A stretch of 64,000 bases of DNA from an uncultured Paracoccaceae bacterium. Lineage in GTDB: Bacteria; Pseudomonadota; Alphaproteobacteria; Rhodobacterales; Rhodobacteraceae. Made by a program: the position numbers and the translations under genes. Below are positions 56,017-64,000 of this stretch, piece by piece (within the stretch, counting starts at the first letter, position 1; every line of letters begins with the position of its first letter). The DNA is taken from assembly GCA_937864535.1 (NCBI GenBank), contig CALMJS010000032.1:62001-126000 (forward strand), given 5' to 3'. The notes under the pieces were generated by a model, which worked only from the letters and a program-made list of their open reading frames with translations, ran no database searches and was not told where the DNA came from.

Positions 56017-56936
56017 GGGATTTCCTTTGTGATGTGTCCGGTAAAGTGACGGCCAGCCCAAGCCGCCGCCGTCAATCGTGTACTCTCGTCCACGCGGTCG
56101 AGGCGCGGGGCGAGAGGGTTGCTCGCCCCCTGTCCCTGTTGCAGCGCGAGCCAGTCGCGGGTGATGCCGACAAACATCTCGTTCCGTTCCATCGTGATCG
56201 GGATGTCGCGCGCCCCTTGGGCATCGGTCACTGTATAGCGCTGCGCAGCAAAGTCGAAATCGGCCATGGTCCGGGTGCCATAGAGGATGGTCCGGCGGTG
56301 CAGTTTCGGCGTCAGATAGTCCATCCCGACACTGCCCGCCGCGCCATTGGCCGCCGTCAGCATCAGGCGCGACGACATATCCACGCCCGGATAGGCGGGA
56401 TGGCCGAGGCACGAAACCGGGCCGAGTGTCAGACCGGGAAAAAGCACAGCGGCCATGTCGATTTCATGGCACAGGTCCAGCAGCACCCCGCCGCCATCGG
56501 CCCGTGCGGCATAGCTGTCCGAAAACCGCCAATTCGCCCGCCACTGGGTCACGTCATGGCCAATATCGCAGGAAAACCGCACCGTTTCGGTGAGGTCTAG
56601 GTCGGCAAGCACCCGAAACGCCGGATGGTAGCGCATCATCAGCCCCAGCATCGAGCGATCCGCCACCGGCGCCATCAGCGCTGTGATCTGGTCCAGATCA
56701 TCGGGGCGAAAGGCCATCGGCTTTTCGATGTAGAGCGGCAGACCGCGTTCCGCCGCATCCCGAATGGGGGCCAGCCGCACATCGGTTGCTGTGGCGATGA
56801 CCGCCGCATCGGCGCCGTCCAGCACCTCGGGGCGATAGGCGCGCCACGGCACAAGGTGGCTATCGACCCCCATATGGACCAGATTGTCATGATGACGCCG
56901 CCCGATAGAACCCGCGCCGATGACGATAATCTTCAT
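56013..56936 (-). CDS. Gfo/Idh/MocA-family NAD(P)-dependent oxidoreductase
   Basis: 307 residues: N-terminal Rossmann fold with VIGAGSIGRRHHDNL, VIATATDVRLAPIRDAAERGLPLYIEKPMA (catalytic Lys of the EKP motif), then a beta-sheet domain with GGVLLDLCHEIDMA. Likely oxidises or reduces a sugar or nucleotide-sugar ring hydroxyl in the nonulosonate locus. Starts at MKIIVIGAG (56936); coupled to neuA by ATGA. Confidence 0.87.
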   Translation of the reverse strand: MKIIVIGAGSIGRRHHDNLVHMGVDSHLVPWRAYRPEVLDGADAAVIATATDVRLAPIRDAAERGLPLYIEKPMAFRPDDLDQITALMAPVADRSMLGLMMRYHPAFRVLADLDLTETVRFSCDIGHDVTQWRANWRFSDSYAARADGGGVLLDLCHEIDMAAVLFPGLTLGPVSCLGHPAYPGVDMSSRLMLTAANGAAGSVGMDYLTPKLHRRTILYGTRTMADFDFAAQRYTVTDAQGARDIPITMERNEMFVGITRDWLALQQGQGASNPLAPRLDRVDESTRLTAAAWAGRHFTGHITKEIP

Positions 56937-57010
56937 GCGCCACCTCCTGTTGTGCTTGGAATGGCACAACAGGGACTGCGGTGCAATCGGGCGTCATGTC
57001 AGGCTAGGGG

Positions 57011-58174
57011 TCAGGCTGCGGGCATCCGCCGTTCCACGATCTCTGCCCACCAGCTAGAGCCGGCGGGGATCGCCTCGTCGTTAAAGTTATATTCGGGGTG
57101 GTGCACCATCGCGGTATCGCCGTTGCCGACCAGAATATAGGCGCCGGGGCGTTCCTCCAGCATATAGGCGAAATCCTCGCCCCCCATGACCAAGGGGGCC
57201 TCCTCACACACGCCGCTGACCGCGCGGGCCACTTCGGCGGCGAATTCGGTCTGCGCCTCGTGATTGACCATGACAGGATAGCCACGCATGTATTTCACAT
57301 CCGCCCGCGCCCCAAAGGCCAAGGCCGTCGTTTCCGCGATCCGTGTCAAACGATCCTCGGCCAGATCGCGGTTATGACGCGACATCGTCCGCACCGTCCC
57401 CTTGAGTGTGACGCGCTGCGGAATGACGTTATAGGCCTTGGACGAGCTTTCGATGGATGTAACCGAAACCACGACCTGTTCGACGGGGTCCGCGTTGCGG
57501 CTGGCGATGGATTGCAGCGCGGTGATGATCTGCGCCGATGTCACCACCGGGTCCACGGTCTCGTGCGGTTTGGCGGCATGCCCGCCCTTGCCCTCGACAA
57601 CGATTTCCCACTGGTCGGTCGCAGCAAAGAAGGCCCCCGGACGAATGGCAAAGGTTCCGGTGGGAAAGCCCGGCCAGTTGTGCATGCCATAGACCTCTTG
57701 GATGTTCCAACGATCCATCATGCCATCGGCGCACATTTCGCGCCCACCGCCGCCGCCCTCTTCGGCAGGTTGGAAAATCACGACCGTGGTACCGTCGAAA
57801 TTGCGGGTCTCTGCCAGATATCTTGCTGCGCCCAAGAGCATCGCCGTATGACCGTCGTGGCCACAGGCATGCATCGCCCCCGGCGTTTTCGAGGCATAGG
57901 GCAGCCCCGTCGCCTCGAGGATCGGCAGCGCGTCCATATCGGCGCGCAGGCCGACCACCATGCCGCGCTGGTCGGTCTTGCCCTTGATCACCCCGACCAC
58001 GCCCGTGCGACCGATGCCCTCGACCACTTCGTCACAGCCAAATTCGCGCAGCAATTCCGCCACGCGGGCAGCCGTCCGGTGGGTTTCAAAGAGAATCTCC
58101 GGGTGTTCGTGGAAATCACGTCGCCATTCGGTGATATCTTTGTGGAGTTCGGCCAGCCGGTTCTTGATGGGCAT
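57011..58174 (-). CDS. M20 family metallo-amidohydrolase (hippurate hydrolase/aminoacylase type)
   Basis: 387 residues: metal and catalytic motifs GLRADMDALPI, ACGHDGHTAMLLGAA, QPAEEGGGGG and MHNWPG, then a dimerisation insert and the C-terminal GGEDFAYMLE histidine/glutamate region. Hydrolyses N-acyl amino acids or related amides. The start is 58174, where the family N-terminus begins. Lies with an FAD oxidoreductase and an Opp transporter, suggesting use of imported peptides or amides. Confidence 0.9.
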   Translation of the reverse strand: MPIKNRLAELHKDITEWRRDFHEHPEILFETHRTAARVAELLREFGCDEVVEGIGRTGVVGVIKGKTDQRGMVVGLRADMDALPILEATGLPYASKTPGAMHACGHDGHTAMLLGAARYLAETRNFDGTTVVIFQPAEEGGGGGREMCADGMMDRWNIQEVYGMHNWPGFPTGTFAIRPGAFFAATDQWEIVVEGKGGHAAKPHETVDPVVTSAQIITALQSIASRNADPVEQVVVSVTSIESSSKAYNVIPQRVTLKGTVRTMSRHNRDLAEDRLTRIAETTALAFGARADVKYMRGYPVMVNHEAQTEFAAEVARAVSGVCEEAPLVMGGEDFAYMLEERPGAYILVGNGDTAMVHHPEYNFNDEAIPAGSSWWAEIVERRMPAA

Positions 58175-58254
58175 GAGAGGGTCCTTTCCGTCGCAACTTC
58201 TGGGCATCGGGTGGCGCAACTGTGCGACCTCTTGGCTATCGCCGCAAGTGGTCT

Positions 58255-58277
58255 GCGAAAATTTTTGATCAAACAGT
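58255..58277 (-). promoter_or_regulatory. conserved upstream element, copy at the M20 gene
   Basis: Read on the minus strand this 23-bp stretch contains GTTTGATCAAAAA and ends TTTTCGC. It is nearly the same as 59836-59857 upstream of the opp operon, in the same orientation to its gene. The TTTGATCAAA core (58264-58273) is palindromic. It ends 80 nt before the M20 ATG. Confidence 0.55.
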
Positions 58278-58318
58278 CACAATACCCGCGCGACCGCCCG
58301 AAACATATGCAGGCACCG

Positions 58319-59659
58319 CTACAGATGCGGGCCAAGGTCGATCGGGCTGCCATCTGAAAACCGATTGAACCGGAACCGGCGCAGATCAAAGCCGGGGTCC
58401 TCGCCCGCGACCAGACGCGCAACGACGCGGCCAATCCCGGGCCCGATCCCGAACCCGTGCCCCGCCATCCCGGTGGCCAGCGTCAACCCCGGCAGAGCGG
58501 GCACGTGATCCACAATCGGCACGACATCGGGCATCGTGTCGATCATACCGGCCCATGCGGCCTCGATCCGGATCGGACCTGCCTGCGGAAAGGTCTGCTC
58601 GAACAGCTGGCGCAACTCTTGGACCTTGCCCGCATGGGGTCGGGGGTCGAGAATCCGCATCGCCTCGAACGGGCCGGGACGGTCATCCGCCCACGACCGC
58701 GGAGTCGTCCACCCGTCTGGATAGCCCGCGGGTGCGGCGGGCAGAAACCGCGTGCTCGACGCATCCTTGCGCAATTGCGGGATGTATTTTCCAAGGGCAC
58801 GAAAGGCGTCCGGCCCGATCATGAATTCATGGAACGCTGCAGGGGCCAGCGTGTAGCCACCATCCGACCGCCGGCGAAAGGCCAAGCGATCATCGGTTGC
58901 CGCCCCGCCGAACACCTCGGCCACGGGCGCGGTCGCCGCCACTGTCGCACGGACAGACAGTTGCGGAATGCGGACGCCGTGACGGCGCAGCAGCAGCGAC
59001 GACCATGCCCCGCCCGCCAGAACCACGCGCGAACAGGCGATGCGCCCCCGTTCGCTGATAACCCCGGCGATTCGCCCGGCGGCAATATCAAGCCCCCGCA
59101 CGGCGCAGGCTTCGCGGATGACCACCCCAGCCCGCACCGCCGCACGCGCCATGGCCGGAACCGCGACCCATGGCTCGGCCTTCATGTCGCTGGCAGTCCA
59201 GAGTGCGCCGTGCCATGCCTTGGCCGGGATCAACGCCTCGGTTTCGGCGCGGGTCAACAACCGGGTATCGAGGCCAACCGCCCGCGCATGCGGCAACCAC
59301 GCCTCAAACCCCGCCAAATCCGCTGCATGTCGCGCCAGATAGGCCACACCGCCCTGCCGCAGCCCGATATCCTCGCCAAACGTTGCGGCGATCTGCTGCC
59401 ACATCCGCTGCGCCTCTAGCACGATGGGCAGCTCGGCCGGGTCGCGCCCCTGCGCCCGAATCCAGCCCCAGTTCCGCGAGGACTGTTCCCCCGCGATGCG
59501 TCCCTTTTCCAGCAGGGCAACGCGCAGACCTTTGGTCGCCAGTTCCCACGCGGTCATGACACCGATGACGCCACCGCCAATGACCACGACGTCGGTTTCA
59601 GGCGGCAGATCCCCCCGGTGTTCGACAGGGCTATCTTGGTGAATCGGAAATGCTCTCAT
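58319..59659 (-). CDS. FAD-dependent oxidoreductase (DAO family)
   Basis: 446 residues with the dinucleotide-binding motif VVVIGGGVIGVMTAWELATKG, EKGRIAGEQSSRNWGWIRAQGRDPAELP and a C-terminal FAD-contact segment GMAGHGFGIGPGIGRVVARLV. D-amino-acid oxidase-like fold, probably oxidising an amine or amino acid. The start at 59659 has a GAGGGA site upstream; a further frame extension to 59848 has no homology. The M20 gene follows 144 nt downstream. Confidence 0.88.
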   Translation of the reverse strand: MRAFPIHQDSPVEHRGDLPPETDVVVIGGGVIGVMTAWELATKGLRVALLEKGRIAGEQSSRNWGWIRAQGRDPAELPIVLEAQRMWQQIAATFGEDIGLRQGGVAYLARHAADLAGFEAWLPHARAVGLDTRLLTRAETEALIPAKAWHGALWTASDMKAEPWVAVPAMARAAVRAGVVIREACAVRGLDIAAGRIAGVISERGRIACSRVVLAGGAWSSLLLRRHGVRIPQLSVRATVAATAPVAEVFGGAATDDRLAFRRRSDGGYTLAPAAFHEFMIGPDAFRALGKYIPQLRKDASSTRFLPAAPAGYPDGWTTPRSWADDRPGPFEAMRILDPRPHAGKVQELRQLFEQTFPQAGPIRIEAAWAGMIDTMPDVVPIVDHVPALPGLTLATGMAGHGFGIGPGIGRVVARLVAGEDPGFDLRRFRFNRFSDGSPIDLGPHL

Positions 59660-59835
59660 CTGTCCCTCGACTGCCCCCCTTTCGCCGGTTTGTTCCATCT
59701 GGTCCGGCCTGCACCGCAGCATTGATCGATTTCCAAATCGCGCAACATTCCATCCTTTCGCCATAGAATAAGGCGCTTGACCCAATTGCCGCAGTGCAGC
59801 CACAAAACTGGCTTGCGAGGTGTAATTTTCATGAT

Positions 59836-59857
59836 ACCGTTTGGTCAAAATTTGCGC
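59836..59857 (+). promoter_or_regulatory. conserved upstream element, copy at the opp operon
   Basis: 22 bp containing GTTTGGTCAAAATTTG, matching the copy upstream of the M20 gene with four mismatches and one 1-bp gap. Ends 61 nt before the oppD-like ATG. The half-palindrome TTTGGTCAAA is at 59840-59849. Confidence 0.55.
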
Positions 59858-59918
59858 CGGCTTGGAGACGGCTGCAAGATAAAATGCGATATCTGAACCA
59901 CTTAAGGAATCTCACTTC

Positions 59919-60911
59919 ATGCCAGACCCCACGCGCCCGATCCTGTCGGTCAGCGGTCTAGAGACACGTTTCCATACGCGCAAAGGGTCCGTTCACGCGG
60001 TGAACGGGGTGTCGTTTTCCTTGGCGCCGGGTGAATTGCTGGGCGTCGTCGGAGAGAGCGGTTCTGGCAAATCGGTGACGATGATGTCGCTCTTGCGTCT
60101 GCTACCCACGCCGCCTGCGGACATCATGGCAGGGCGTGTCGACTTTGAGGGTCAGGACCTCTTGTCCCTCACCGAAGATGATCTGCGCAAACTGCGCGGC
60201 AGCAAAATCGGATTCGTATTTCAGGACCCGATGACCAGCCTCAATCCGGTATTCACCGTCGGTCATCAGATCATGGAACCGCTGCGCGAACATCTGAAGC
60301 TGGACAAACGCGCCGCGCAGAAACGCGCGCAGGAATTGCTGGAACTGGTTGGCATTCCGGACGCCGAACGCCGCCTGCGCGACTATCCGCACCAGTTTTC
60401 CGGTGGCATGCGGCAGCGGGTGATGATCGCCATCGCGCTGGCCTGCGACCCAAAGGTGCTGATCGCGGATGAACCGACGACGGCGCTGGATGTGACCATT
60501 CAGGCGCAGATCCTGGAACTGATGAAGGATTTGCGGCAGCGGCTGGGCATGGCGGTGATCTGGATCACCCATGATCTGGGCGTGATCGCCGGGATCGCGG
60601 ATCGGGTGCTGGTGATGTACGGCGGTCAGGTGGTCGAACAGGCCCCGGTCAAGGACCTGTTCCGCACGCCCAAGCATCCCTACACCCGCGCCCTGCTGTC
60701 CACGGTGCCGCGCATCAACGGCGGGCGGGCGCATCGGCTCGAGGTGATCGCAGGCCAGCCGCCGATCCTCAAATCCGCGCCCGTCGCCTGTTCGTTCCGC
60801 GACCGCTGTCCAAGTGCCACCGCGCTCTGTGCAGGCACCAACCCGCCGTTGACCGATCACGGCAAGGGCCATTTCGTGGCCTGTTTGAACGCAGAGATGG
60901 CCGATGTCTGA
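59919..60911 (+). CDS. peptide/oligopeptide ABC transporter ATP-binding protein (OppD/DppD type)
   Basis: 330 residues: Walker [10 protein letters not shown]-loop [11 protein letters not shown], signature FSGGMRQR, Walker [13 protein letters not shown] and the OppD C-terminal cysteine-rich tail ([21 protein letters not shown]), which binds an iron-sulfur cluster in some relatives. Powers uptake of peptides or related solutes. Overlaps the OppF-type gene by 8 nt; first gene of the opp operon. Confidence 0.93.
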   Translation: MPDPTRPILSVSGLETRFHTRKGSVHAVNGVSFSLAPGELLGVVGESGSGKSVTMMSLLRLLPTPPADIMAGRVDFEGQDLLSLTEDDLRKLRGSKIGFVFQDPMTSLNPVFTVGHQIMEPLREHLKLDKRAAQKRAQELLELVGIPDAERRLRDYPHQFSGGMRQRVMIAIALACDPKVLIADEPTTALDVTIQAQILELMKDLRQRLGMAVIWITHDLGVIAGIADRVLVMYGGQVVEQAPVKDLFRTPKHPYTRALLSTVPRINGGRAHRLEVIAGQPPILKSAPVACSFRDRCPSATALCAGTNPPLTDHGKGHFVACLNAEMADV

Positions 60912-61893
60912 CCTATCCCCCAAACCGCTGGTTCAGGTCCGCGACCTCAAGATGCACTTTCCGATCTTTTCGGGGCTACTGCGGCGGCGCTCGGGCGCGG
61001 TCAAGGCGGTGGATGGCGTCTCCTTTGATGTGTTCGAGGGCGAAACGCTGGGGCTGGTCGGCGAATCTGGCTGCGGGAAATCGACCTGCGGCCGGGCGGT
61101 TCTGCGCCTCTATGACATCACCTCTGGGTCTATCGCTATCGACGGCGAGGATATCGCCAAATCGTCGCAATCGGACCTGCGGTCCAAGCGGTCCCTGATG
61201 CAGATGGTGTTTCAGGACCCGATGGCCAGCCTCAACCCGCGCATGACGGTCGAGGCGATCATCCGCGAGCCTCTCGACGAACACACCCGACTTAGCTCCG
61301 CCGAGAAACGCGAAAAAGTGCTGGAGCTGATGGATGCTGTCGGCCTGAACCGTGCGTTTTCCGGCCGCTATCCCCATGCGTTTTCCGGTGGCCAGCGCCA
61401 GCGGATCGGCATCGCCCGCGCGCTGGCGCTGAACCCGAAATTCATTGTCTGTGATGAACCGATTGCCGCGCTTGACGTGTCGATTCAGGCGCAGGTGGTG
61501 AACTTGTTAGAGGATCTGCAGGACCAGTTCGGCCTGACCTTCCTGTTCATCAGCCACGATTTGTCGATGGTGCGCCACATCGCCGACCGGGTTGCGGTGA
61601 TGTATCTGGGACGCATCGTGGAAATCGCCCCGGCCGACCAGCTCTATGCCGCGCCCCGGCATCCCTACACGCGGGCGCTGCTGTCCGCGCTACCGGAACC
61701 TGATCCTTCGCTGGAAAATACCCGCGAACGGATCATCCTCAAGGGCGACGTGCCTTCGCCAGCCAACCCGCCCAAGGGATGCAATTTCTGCACCCGTTGC
61801 CCGGATGTCATGGCCATTTGCCGTGACCAAGAACCACCCGAGGTTGACATCGCGCCGGGACACCGGACCGCCTGTCACCTCTATTCGTCCTAA
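60904..61893 (+). CDS. peptide/oligopeptide ABC transporter ATP-binding protein (OppF/DppF type)
   Basis: 329 residues: Walker [21 protein letters not shown], signature FSGGQRQR, Walker [13 protein letters not shown], ending with the [19 protein letters not shown] tail. Partners the OppD-type ATPase as a heterodimer. The substrate-binding protein gene follows 58 nt downstream. Confidence 0.93.
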   Translation: MSDLSPKPLVQVRDLKMHFPIFSGLLRRRSGAVKAVDGVSFDVFEGETLGLVGESGCGKSTCGRAVLRLYDITSGSIAIDGEDIAKSSQSDLRSKRSLMQMVFQDPMASLNPRMTVEAIIREPLDEHTRLSSAEKREKVLELMDAVGLNRAFSGRYPHAFSGGQRQRIGIARALALNPKFIVCDEPIAALDVSIQAQVVNLLEDLQDQFGLTFLFISHDLSMVRHIADRVAVMYLGRIVEIAPADQLYAAPRHPYTRALLSALPEPDPSLENTRERIILKGDVPSPANPPKGCNFCTRCPDVMAICRDQEPPEVDIAPGHRTACHLYSS

Positions 61894-61951
61894 CCAGAAC
61901 CGGGATCAACCCGGACCCATAGCCCCAACGGGCATCAACAAGGAGAGACCC

Positions 61952-63658
61952 ATGAAACTCAAGACGCTTATGCTGGGTGCTGTGGCCACGATGGCCTTTG
62001 CCCCGGCAGCCATGGCCGATCGCGGCAGCGACGGCCAGTTGAACATCATCTACTGGCAGGCGCCCTCGACCATGAACCCCTATTTGTCCGGGGGCACCAA
62101 GGATATCGAGGCCGCGTCGCTGACGCTGGAACCGCTGGCCCGCTACGACGAAACCGGCGTAATGGTCCCCTATCTGGCCGAGAGCGTGCCGACGGTAGAA
62201 AATGGCGGCGTCACCGCTGACCTGATGCAGATCACCTGGGTTCTCAAAGAGGGCCTGCTCTGGTCTGACGGCACGCCGGTCACCGCCAATGACGTGGTGT
62301 TCACCCACGCCTATTGCACCGCCGAAGGCGGCGGCTGTGCCCAGGGCGCCAAATTCAACGGGATCGAGAGCGTCACCGCCACCGATGACCGTACCGTTGT
62401 CGTGAAATTCTCTGCCCCGATGCCGAACCCCTATCAGGGCTTTGTCGGTCAGGAGAGCCCGATCATTCAGGCCGCCCAGTTCGCGGACTGTCTGGGCGAA
62501 AAGGCTCCGACCTGTACCGACGCCAACTTTATGCCGATCGGCACCGGCCCGTTCCGCGTCACCGATTTCCGCGTCAACGACGTGATCCAGTACGAGGCGA
62601 ACCCGAACTACCGCGACGCCTCGAAACCGGCCTTTGCGACTGTCACGCTCAAGGGCGGCGGCGATGCGATGGCTGCTGGCCGCGCCGTGATGGAAACCGG
62701 AGAATTCGACTACGCGTGGAACCTGCAACTGGCCCCCGACGTGATTGAGAGCCTCGCCGCCGGTGGCAAGGGCGTTCCGATCAGCGGCTTTGGCACCCTG
62801 GTCGAACGGATCGAAGTCAACCTGACCAACCCCTCGCCGTCTCTGCCCGAAGGCGAGCGGTCCACCGTCGCCCATCCGCACCCCTATCTGTCGGATGCAG
62901 CCGTGCGCGAAGCCCTGTCAATCTCTATCGACCGCGACCTTCTGGTCGAGGTGGGCTATGGTCAGGCCGGTCGCCCGACCTGTAACCTCGTTCCGGCTCC
63001 GGCGATTTATGCCTCGGACAACACCGCCTGCCTGACGCAGGATCTGGACCGCGCGAAACAACTGCTCGAAGATGCGGGCTATAAGGACACCAACGGCGAC
63101 GGCGTGCGGGAAATGGCCGATGGCACCCCGCTGACCCTGCTCTATCAGACCTCGACAAACGCCGTCCGTCAGGACTTCCAGGCGCTGATCAAGGAATGGT
63201 GGGAAGAGATCGGCTTTGCCGTTGAACTGCGCAACATCGACGGTTCTGTCTACTTCGGTGGTGATCCGGGTTCGCCCGATACCTTCCAGAAGTTCTATGC
63301 CGACGTCGAAATGTACGCCAACAACTTCCCCGGCACCGACCCGCAGGCCTATCTGTCCGCCTACAAGTGCGACCAGATCCCGTCTCCGGCCAACCAGTGG
63401 AACGGCGAAAACATCAACCGCGTCTGTGATCCGGCCTATGAGGCGCTGATCGCCGAACTCGGCCAGACCGCCGACCTCGAGGCCCGCGGCGCCATCGCCC
63501 GCAAGATGAACGACATGCTGACCAAAGACAGCAACATCATCATCCCGCTGGTCGACCGCGGCCGCGTCTCTGCGCATTCCAACACCCTTGGCGGTGTGGT
63601 CTTGAACACTTGGGACTCGGAACTGTGGAACGCTGCGGACTGGTTCCGCGTCAAGTAA
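61952..63658 (+). CDS. periplasmic peptide-binding protein (SBP_bac_5 family)
   Basis: 568 residues: signal peptide cleaved near AMA-DRGSD, then NIIYWQAPSTMNPYLSGGTKD, LKEGLLWSDGTPVTANDVVF, NFMPIGTGPFRVTDF and IDRDLLVEVGYG, all typical of family 5 solute-binding proteins. Cysteines in CTAEGGGC and CNLVPAP...C may pair as disulfides. The start at 61952 has an AGGAGAG site upstream; longer frames overlap oppF and lack the signal peptide. Peptide specificity unknown. Confidence 0.92.
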   Translation: MKLKTLMLGAVATMAFAPAAMADRGSDGQLNIIYWQAPSTMNPYLSGGTKDIEAASLTLEPLARYDETGVMVPYLAESVPTVENGGVTADLMQITWVLKEGLLWSDGTPVTANDVVFTHAYCTAEGGGCAQGAKFNGIESVTATDDRTVVVKFSAPMPNPYQGFVGQESPIIQAAQFADCLGEKAPTCTDANFMPIGTGPFRVTDFRVNDVIQYEANPNYRDASKPAFATVTLKGGGDAMAAGRAVMETGEFDYAWNLQLAPDVIESLAAGGKGVPISGFGTLVERIEVNLTNPSPSLPEGERSTVAHPHPYLSDAAVREALSISIDRDLLVEVGYGQAGRPTCNLVPAPAIYASDNTACLTQDLDRAKQLLEDAGYKDTNGDGVREMADGTPLTLLYQTSTNAVRQDFQALIKEWWEEIGFAVELRNIDGSVYFGGDPGSPDTFQKFYADVEMYANNFPGTDPQAYLSAYKCDQIPSPANQWNGENINRVCDPAYEALIAELGQTADLEARGAIARKMNDMLTKDSNIIIPLVDRGRVSAHSNTLGGVVLNTWDSELWNAADWFRVK

Positions 63659-63667
63659 CGCAAAACC

Positions 63668-63693
63668 GCCGGGCGGCCCTCTGGTCGCCCGGC
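63668..63693 (+). terminator. stem-loop between substrate-binding protein and permease genes
   Basis: GCCGGGCGGCC (63668-63678), loop CTCT, GGTCGCCCGGC (63683-63693): 11 pairs including one G-T, 9 nt after the stop codon and 23 nt before the permease ATG. Such structures usually stabilise the upstream transcript or attenuate the downstream genes of ABC operons. Confidence 0.6.
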
Positions 63694-63716
63694 CCGTCTC
63701 TTTGGACCGTGCCCCC

Positions 63717-64000
63717 ATGCTGACTTATACACTTCGGCGGCTGCTGCTCGCGATCCCGACCCTGCTGTTCATCGCGCTGGTGATTTTTCTGGTGCTGGAA
63801 CTGTCGCCGGGTGATCCGATGGCGGAAATCCCCCTCTCGATCCCGCCCGAGGTCAAGGAACGCATGCGCGAGGCACTGGGTCTGGGCCAACCGTGGTACA
63901 CGCGGTTCGGGCTCTGGCTCTATCAGTTCTTTGTCGTCGAACCCAGCTATTGGATCGACGCCGCCTTTGGCACCGATCTGGCGCAGGGCGCCCAGCGGAT
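63717..64000 (+). CDS. ABC transporter permease, OppB/DppB type (partial, C-terminus beyond window)
   Basis: The 94 visible codons read MLTYTLRRLLLAIPTLLFIALVIFLVLELSPGDP and onward, with an N-terminal membrane helix (about 10-30) and the conserved P-G-D-P motif of OppB-family permeases. The frame is open to the window edge. Together with an OppC-type permease expected to the right it would form the channel of the transporter. Confidence 0.9.
   Translation, partial: MLTYTLRRLLLAIPTLLFIALVIFLVLELSPGDPMAEIPLSIPPEVKERMREALGLGQPWYTRFGLWLYQFFVVEPSYWIDAAFGTDLAQGAQR

Noticed and set aside
58457-59419. A 320-codon plus-strand frame
   Set aside because: Antisense to the FAD oxidoreductase gene; no motif.
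1-64000. Mobile elements, prophage, CRISPR arrays, toxin-antitoxin modules
   Set aside because: No transposase, integrase, spaced direct repeats or paired toxin gene was recognised; gene content and composition look uniform.

Overview
This 64 kb window is a GC-rich, densely packed chromosomal segment from an alphaproteobacterium, most probably of the family Rhodobacteraceae (Roseobacter group). The evidence is the Rhodobacter-style nuoABCD order, the complete leucine-degradation (liu) operon, the yfgM-bamB-der block, the FAD oxidoreductase/M20 peptidase/Opp transporter cluster, frequent TGATG, TAATG and ATGA gene junctions, and a hairpin-plus-GAGGTATTT dispersed element of a kind I recall from this family. 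I see no phage, insertion sequence, CRISPR array or rRNA. One tRNA is present.

Layout, left to right. 1-2223 (minus): nuoD (cut by the window edge), nuoC, nuoB and nuoA of respiratory complex I, with a candidate promoter at 2286-2314. 2553-9419 (minus): leucine catabolism in the order ivd, mccB, a small four-helix membrane protein, mccA, hmgL, methylglutaconyl-CoA hydratase. 9483-13192 (minus): an Imm63-like protein coupled to a DegT/StrS aminotransferase, a TetA-like MFS exporter and phosphoglycolate phosphatase. 13310-18925 (plus): glmU and glmS (UDP-GlcNAc synthesis), then a PNPOx-fold protein, an HD hydrolase, a GNAT acetyltransferase and an AlkD-like protein. 18938-20705 (minus): a DUF3500 exported protein and what looks like a stand-alone HupE/UreJ ectodomain. 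20867-27688: serS, a DUF2235 hydrolase, a TspO-like membrane protein, then der, bamB and yfgM on the minus strand. 27932-35280 (plus): an RND efflux pair, a LysR regulator, DoxX and a glutathionyl-hydroquinone reductase. 35277-39253 (minus): an acyl-CoA synthetase, an MsbA-like ABC exporter and tRNA-Gly(UCC). 39412-46484: a copper-ligand-less cupredoxin-like protein, SRAP, DUF1992, pirin, UshA-type 5'-nucleotidase, DUF952, pyrD, an ArsC-like protein and moaA.

46494-56936 is a cell-surface sugar locus. neuC, neuB and neuA give a complete route from UDP-GlcNAc to a CMP-activated nonulosonic (sialic-type) acid. They are mixed with three glycosyltransferases, two adjacent divergent Kdo-transferase (GT30) paralogues, an SDR and a Gfo/Idh oxidoreductase. 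glmU and glmS, 30 kb away, supply the UDP-GlcNAc precursor. 57011-64000 is a peptide or amide scavenging cluster: M20 amidohydrolase, FAD-dependent oxidoreductase, and OppD, OppF, a substrate-binding protein and an OppB-type permease cut by the right edge. A roughly 22-bp sequence is repeated upstream of both the M20 gene and the opp operon.

The points most worth following up are that shared 22-bp element, the DUF3500 plus truncated HupE-like pair, the GT30 duplication inside the nonulosonate locus, the aminotransferase/Imm63-like pair, and the enlarged RND permease with an altered proton relay. I did not find an unmistakable new system. Functional assignments rest on recognising sequence motifs and gene order by eye; no database search was run.
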